In this document: one piece after another, positions 58,874 to 64,000 of the stretch
Numbering within the stretch: the first letter of the stretch is position 1
How the letters are laid out: the number at the start of each line of letters is the position of its first letter
Made by a program: the position numbers and the translations under genes
Assembly (NCBI RefSeq): GCF_000276665.1
Contig: NW_004955418.1
Location: 3,747,259-3,811,258 of the forward strand
Length of the DNA: 64,000 nt
Source of the DNA: Chinchilla lanigera
Lineage: Eukaryota > Chordata > Mammalia > Rodentia > Chinchillidae
Reading direction: 5' to 3'
The notes under the pieces: model-generated
Told to the model about the DNA's origin: nothing
Databases searched by the model: none
What the model saw: the letters and a program-made list of their open reading frames with translations, nothing else

Positions 58874-60169
58874 AGAAATTTAATTTGGTGTTGATGTTCA
58901 ATGACAACAGAATATTTTCAAGTTACAGAATCCTGAGTGGTTAATCTAAGTTTCCTCAGTAGCCTAAAGTCACACCAGGACATAGTGTTGCTCTTGAGTG
59001 TGTGGTTAGTATTTTATTTTTTATTTTTTGAACCTCTAAGATCCTCAGGTCCAAGAGCCAAGCTGTAATCATTCATGTCTCCAGCACAGATAATCCCTAG
59101 CACTTAGGAAGAATTTATTACATGTTTATATTATAAAGAAGTTAATCAATTAAAGAAATATAATCACAATGTGTGAAAATGAAGGGTGAATCTCAATTAT
59201 TATTTTCTCATTTATGATTAAACAAATGTTACTTTTAAATTTCAGAAAATCTGTTTGCTTTTTCTATCAAATAAATAAGGAGGTTTCACTTTAATATTAT
59301 AGAAGCACTTCTAATGTGTTCAGTATCTGGAGCTAGGGCCCAGATCGTAAGCTATTATTTACTGATGCATAAATAATTCTAGAAGCATTTTACATAATTG
59401 ACTTTTTCTAAAACCTGAGTCAACTAATTGAACATCTCTAAATTATATCCTCTTTTTCCATCACACTAAATTTCAATTCCAGAGAAGCTCTGCTGTCATT
59501 TTGGGTGGATCTTCAAAGATGATTGCTCCCAATATGAAGCTTTAAATTTTACCAAACTTTGTGGTCTATAGATAAGTATCTGTAATAAGAATATGTACAG
59601 TAAACAAGAATTTTTTAAAAAACATTGATAAATTCTCCCATAAGTCAAAATATTCTTCTGCAATCCTTGTTATCCCCTCCTATTGTATATGCTGTACATA
59701 TTTGAAATTTTAACCCTAGGGTTTTCAAAATTGAGGTACATCTATCTTTTATTAGAAAATGGGTACATTTTATATTAACCGGTTTTGATACATGCATAAT
59801 GTAACCTTGTGATCCTAAGAATTTCAGGCCTTTTCCAGTAATGTTGAATTCACAAATAAATAGTAACTCAGACACTGAGAATGTAGCCTATTGATACAAA
59901 ATTCCTTAAAATTTCCTTTCAATCCAAAGGCAATGGTAGTTTAAAAATTTGAAGAGCCCAGAGCTTTTCAGTGTATTTATATTTCAGTAAGCATCCTCAT
60001 CTAATTAAAATGGCAGCAGAATAATCACATCAAAAGCCCTTCAGAATAAATGCTCCTTAACTGAATAAAGAGATATCTTTCTCATATGAATATGAACTAA
60101 TCATAAACTTTCTGCAAATAAATTATATAACAAAAAAGTGAGAGAAAAATGAAAGCACAAAAAACAATG
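58874..60169. other. Intronic sequence, nothing recognised
   Basis: AT-rich, no gene or repeat identified. Confidence 0.4.
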
Positions 60170-60358
60170 GCTTTTACTTGTCAAACCTTAAATCTTAAAA
60201 ATGAATCTATGCTTTGGAGCATTTTCTTCCCATTTCACAACTACTTTGAAGATAACAATGTGCAGTGTACTAACCATTATTACTCTCCTACAATTTTGTT
60301 TTGAATTTTATGCCATTGTTTTTATTATCTATTTTTCTTTTCTTTAAAATAAAAAAAT
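60170..60358 (+). mobile_element. L1 3' UTR end, 5'-truncated
   Basis: 'cttcccatttcacaactact', 'ttgaagataacaatgtgcag', 'attactctcctacaattttg' and 'atgccattgtttttattatc' match the sense 3' UTR seen at 2250 and, reversed, at 48278. Confidence 0.65.
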
Positions 60359-61495
60359 GAATCTAAATCTGTAAATGTAATCAGTTTATGCACAGGTAAG
60401 TTTCAGAGCCCATTAACAAAGACGTTAATGAAGACGACAGAGGGGTGGCATAAGGATGCCATTTTGCCCAGTGGAACTACTCTCTAAGTGGGAAAATTCA
60501 ACTCGTTTGTATGTTTTATCCTCTTCAGGACTAGATACCCTTGTGAGGACTGCATTTATCCACAAAGGTTCTTCTTTCTGTTTGGTCCTCTCCCATATTC
60601 ACTTCTATGGAAAACAGTACTTACTACATTGAAGGCCCCCTAGATGCAGTACAGAGAAGATCGGTTCCTTTAGTCAGTCCAGGCTAAGAGTTTCATCAGT
60701 GTTAAGGTGAGAAAAACTCAGCAGCAATCGCTAGAATCATACAGTGTCAATTCCTATCCCTGGAAGTCAACTAAATATACATATTTATGATCATTACAAC
60801 TGTTTAGTTTTTTGTATATTAATTATGTTGAGTCATTCTTGCGAAAGTTTTTTGTTGTCATCTGCCCATAAATAATCTTTTCAATTATGACTAGGAAGAG
60901 AAGTTGCTGGAGAAATATAGAAGCAAATCATATTGGTAGTCAAGATGCCTACAGATGAGCTATCCCCTTTGCAAATAACACCTGAGTGGAACTGATTTAA
61001 AAAAAAAATAGTAAAAGCCACTAAAATCTTTTCTAACGCATGGGCTTCAATTATAGGTCAGTTCCAATTGCAACTTGCAAATTACAAATTTTCCTAATGA
61101 TACATAAAAGCCCAGATCTGAAATTATGTTCATTGAGTTTATGAATACATCAATAGAGATGTTTTTAGTACACTTTGTTGCTCAAGGTTTCATTTTCTTC
61201 AAAAATTACCTGTTAACTTTTTACATACAGGTGTTCAACTAAATCTAGTTTATACACAGTTCAAATTCTTAGGACACATTAAAAAGTGATGTTAAAATAA
61301 CTTTATTTGATTTTGATTCATACATTCACAATTCCATTTTTTATAAGAGTTCTCTCAAGCTAATTTAAAATAAGTTGCAAAAGTTTAAATGGGTCAACTT
61401 AAAGAGATGTGTTGATGTTTGCAATTTCTATCAAATGCTCACAGGAATTTTAAAAACCTCATTTATTCAGTAAAAAAGTCAACTATTAGCAGAAA
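60359..61495. other. Intronic sequence, nothing recognised
   Basis: No feature identified before the L1 begins. Confidence 0.4.
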
Positions 61496-61930
61496 GCCAA
61501 AAGATCCCAAATAAACAAGCACTTGCCACATGAAAAAAAGTAGAAAGTTCCTAAATACACAACTTATTACTGCATGCAGGGAGCTAGAAAAACAAGAAGA
61601 AACCAAACTCCAAATTAATAGAAGGGAAACACTAAGCAGCAGAGCAGAAATAAATGAGAGATCTAAAAATCACAAAAGATCAATAAAAAAGGAGCTGGTT
61701 TTACAAAAAGACAAAATAGACAAACCCATAGCTAGAATAACTGAAAAAGAGGGAGCAAAACCTCAAAACCACAGATGAAAAAGGAAACATTACAACTGAT
61801 ACCACAAAATTAAAATAGATCACTGGAGGTTACCATGAACAGTTCTATACCATCAAATTTGATAATCCAGAAGAAACGGAAATATTTCAGGTACATATGC
61901 ATTACCAAGAAATATTCTGGGTACATACAT

Positions 61931-63079
61931 TGCAATGGTTGATTGACTGTGTCAACTTGAGAAGTTTAGAAGCTTAACTAAATCATCTCAGCAACTGGCT
62001 CAGCAATTCTACACCCTAGAATGTAGAGGAACCACCCTATGGTGGATCATCACCTAAATGATTGTTGTGGTTGATACACTGTGCCAACTTGGGGAATCTA
62101 GAGGTTTGGCTAAGTGACTCAGCAGTTCTGCCTCGGGGTGAAAAGGACATGCCCTTACCCTTCTGGGATATTGTTTATTGTGTTAATTTGAGAAGTTTAG
62201 AAGGTTAACTATGCAACTCAGAAGGGGCCCAGGGTGCTTACTTTGTATTCATCCTGAGCCTGTGCCAGAGGCAGGCATGCAGAGGGTGTGGGTGTGGAGG
62301 ACCATTCCCATCTCCCCAGAGCAGGTAGACTGCATAAAAAAGGAATTGAGGAAGGACTGGCTGCTGGTTCTTCAGAGGAGCTCCGGTCTTTGCCTTCAGC
62401 TTGGTTGTCTCCTGGCTCCTGGTGCAGACTGCTGGCATTCCATCTGGACTCATCAGCCTTCTGGTGTGGGCTCTCCGGCCTTCATCGTAGATTCTTCAGC
62501 ATTCCATCGCAGACCCATCAGCCTTTTGATACGGACTTGCACGGACACTGCAGTGAGCTCCAGGCCCAGGGCTGGGCTCTTCCATCTCTAGCGTGAAGAC
62601 ACCCTCTGCACGCTTCCTCATCCAACTCTGTAGCTGACCATTGTAAGCCAAACTTGTAATTCCTTGTACAGTTGTTTATCTTGTATTATATCTGTTCCTC
62701 TAGTAAACTCTGACTGATACAATGATATAAAAGGGAAATGAGGAAGGACAGAGGGGTTCCATTTCTTCAGAGGAGTTCCAGTCTTCACCTTCAACTTGGA
62801 CATTGTCTCCTGGCTTCTAGTGAAGACTCTTCAGCTTTCACTTTGGATCCTTCAGCCTTCTGTTGCAGGCCCTTCAGCCTCCTGATACAGACTTGCATAG
62901 AACGCTGCAGTGAACTCCAGACCCTAAACTGAATCCTTTGGTCTCCAGTGTGCAGATGCCCTCTGCAAGCTTCCCCATCCAACTCTTTGGCTGACCGTCG
63001 TAAACCAATCTTGTAATTTCTTATACAGTTGTATATCTTGTGTTATATCTGTTTCTCTAATAAAACCCTGATGGACACA
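61931..63079 (+). mobile_element. LTR element inserted in L1 and itself interrupted
   Basis: The 5' part 61931-62062 starts 'tgcaatggttgattgactgt' and 'gtcaacttgagaagtttag'. The 3' part 62727-63079 has a TATA box-like 'tataaaaggg', 'ttcttcagaggagttccag', 'cagttgtatatcttgtgtta', 'tctaataaaaccctgatgg', ending 'gacaca'. The intervening DNA is a related LTR. The outer flanks 'tacat' and 'tatgt' differ by two transitions, so the target duplication is only approximate. Confidence 0.68.
62058..62726 (+). mobile_element. Solo LTR nested inside another LTR, perfect target duplication
   Basis: The LTR itself is 62063-62721 (659 bp), starting TGTTGTGGTTGATACACTG and ending CTCTGACTGATACA. The direct repeat 'atgat' lies on both sides (62058-62062 and 62722-62726). 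Its U3 half matches the U3 of the MaLR element at 32129. Its 3' half matches the outer LTR's 3' part (62735-63079), giving an apparent tandem duplication. Overlapping frames of up to 126 codons (62211-62591) are repeat-derived. Confidence 0.82.
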
Positions 63080-64000
63080 TATGTCTTACCAAAACTATAT
63101 CATGAAGATCAAAAACCTATACAGACTCATAACCAGTAACAAGATTCTACCAGTAATTTAAAAATAATCCCCCATCCTGGAGAGCCCAGAACTAGACAGC
63201 TTCATGGCTTCACTGCTGAGTTCTACCAAACATTCAAATAAGAACTAATAGCAATTTTTATTAAGTTATTCCACAAAATAGAAGAGAAAGATATTCTTCT
63301 AAACACATTCTATAAAGCCAGCATTACCTTGCTACTGAAACCAGCTAAGGATGTAACCAAATTAAAAAAAAAAAACAAAAAACCAAACAACTAGAAGCCA
63401 ATAACCTTGATGAACACAGATGCAAAAATCCCCAACAAAACACTAGGATACTGAATCTAACAGACATTAAAGGGCATTCAATTTGTAAATTGTGTGGTAG
63501 GCAAATTTTAGTTCAAAAAAGGTGATATTTTTTTGAATTGTATTCAGCATGATCAAGTAGTATTCATCTCAGGGATACAAAAATGGTTCAACGTATTGTA
63601 TATGAATCAATCAAAACTTCAGTACACACAAAAGTATTTGATAATGTTCAACATCCCATTGTGATAAAAATACTGAACAAATTAGATCTGGAAACTATGA
63701 ACTCAACATAATAGTAACAGCTAACATTCTACTGAATGGGGCAAAGCTGAAGTCTTCCTAAGATCTGGAACACTTAGAGAGTAGATGCTCACACAGTATT
63801 GGAAGGCCTAGCCAGAGCAATGAGGCAAAAGAAAGAAAGGGCACTCAAGTTGCAAAGCAGAAAATCACATTGTCATGTCCAGAGATCAGGTTCTTATATA
63901 GAGAAAACCCCAAAGGTTCCATCAAAGAATTATTAGAACCAATATAAAATCAACATATAAAAATCAGTAGCATTGCTATATGACAACAGCAAAGTATTGT

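Larger units (their letters stand above)
37596..64000 (-). other. CAMK4: CAMK4 intron upstream of the exon (partial)
   Basis: Inferred from the minus-strand exon at 37517-37595: everything to its right is upstream in the gene and no further coding exon was recognised. The expected first coding exon, which ends just before the glycine-rich loop arginine, is not here, so the intron is at least about 26 kb. It is rich in L1, LTR and SINE insertions, listed separately. Confidence 0.75.
61496..64000 (+). mobile_element. L1 ORF2 fragment, sense, interrupted by nested LTRs, runs off the window
   Basis: The left part to 61930 encodes the ORF2 region between endonuclease and RT ('agagcagaaataaatgagag', 'gacaaacccatagctagaat'). 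The right part from 63080 continues with RT text ('gacagcttcatggcttcact', 'gaacacagatgcaaaaatcc', 'cctagccagagcaatgaggc', 'caacatataaaaatcagtag'). Stops and shifts throughout. The element continues past 64000. Confidence 0.82.

Noticed and set aside
62211..62596. Overlapping 102- and 126-codon frames
   Set aside because: They are within a nested LTR; different frames are open over the same bases and none resembles a retroviral protein.

Overview
The window is mammalian nuclear DNA, most likely from a hystricognath (guinea-pig-like) rodent. The clues are a dozen short tRNA-derived ID SINEs of the 'gggctggggatttagctc' type, several B1 (7SL-derived) SINEs, two B4-type ID+B1 dimers, rodent-type MaLR LTRs ending in 'gtaaccaagaca', and L1 copies of more than one age. 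The species assignment is inference from the SINE consensus, recalled rather than searched. About 521 bases (24087-24607) are assembly N.

Only one protein-coding exon of a host gene is recognisable. It lies at 37517-37595 on the minus strand and encodes the glycine-rich-loop and ATP-lysine segment of calcium/calmodulin-dependent protein kinase IV (CAMK4), with a good acceptor and a GTAAGT donor. The whole window therefore reads as the inside of CAMK4 on the minus strand: about 26 kb of the upstream intron to the right of the exon (37596-64000) and about 37 kb of the downstream intron to the left (1-37516). No other CAMK4 exon and no second gene was found.

The rest is intron filled with transposable elements. 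Left part (1-17 kb): a MaLR LTR at 1.4 kb, an L1 3' end at 2.3 kb, an AT-rich palindrome at 7.1-7.4 kb, two ancient L2 copies (7.5-8.3 kb minus, 10.1-10.6 kb plus), B4, B1 and ID SINEs, and a solo class-I-like LTR at 14.2 kb. 17.5-20 kb: an old antisense L1 broken by B1, ID, MaLR and a younger L1 3' end. 22.6-26.9 kb: a 5'-complete-looking plus-strand L1 that stops in its reverse transcriptase and spans the assembly gap. 27-35 kb: several MaLR LTRs, a pyrimidine microsatellite and a complete LTR-internal-LTR MaLR element (32129-34711) with matching 5-bp target duplications. 38.4-47.6 kb: old L1 fragments in both orientations, including an inverted (twin-primed) L1. 48-61 kb: mostly unique intron with MIR, L2, B1 and MaLR remnants. 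61.5-64 kb: an L1 ORF2 fragment interrupted by one LTR that is itself interrupted by a second.

I see no operon, CRISPR, toxin, phage or other undescribed system. The most interesting structures are the mosaic MaLR provirus (shared U3, swapped R/U5), the triple-nested insertion at the right edge, the inverted L1 at 42.4-44.4 kb and the long AT-rich palindrome at 7.1 kb.
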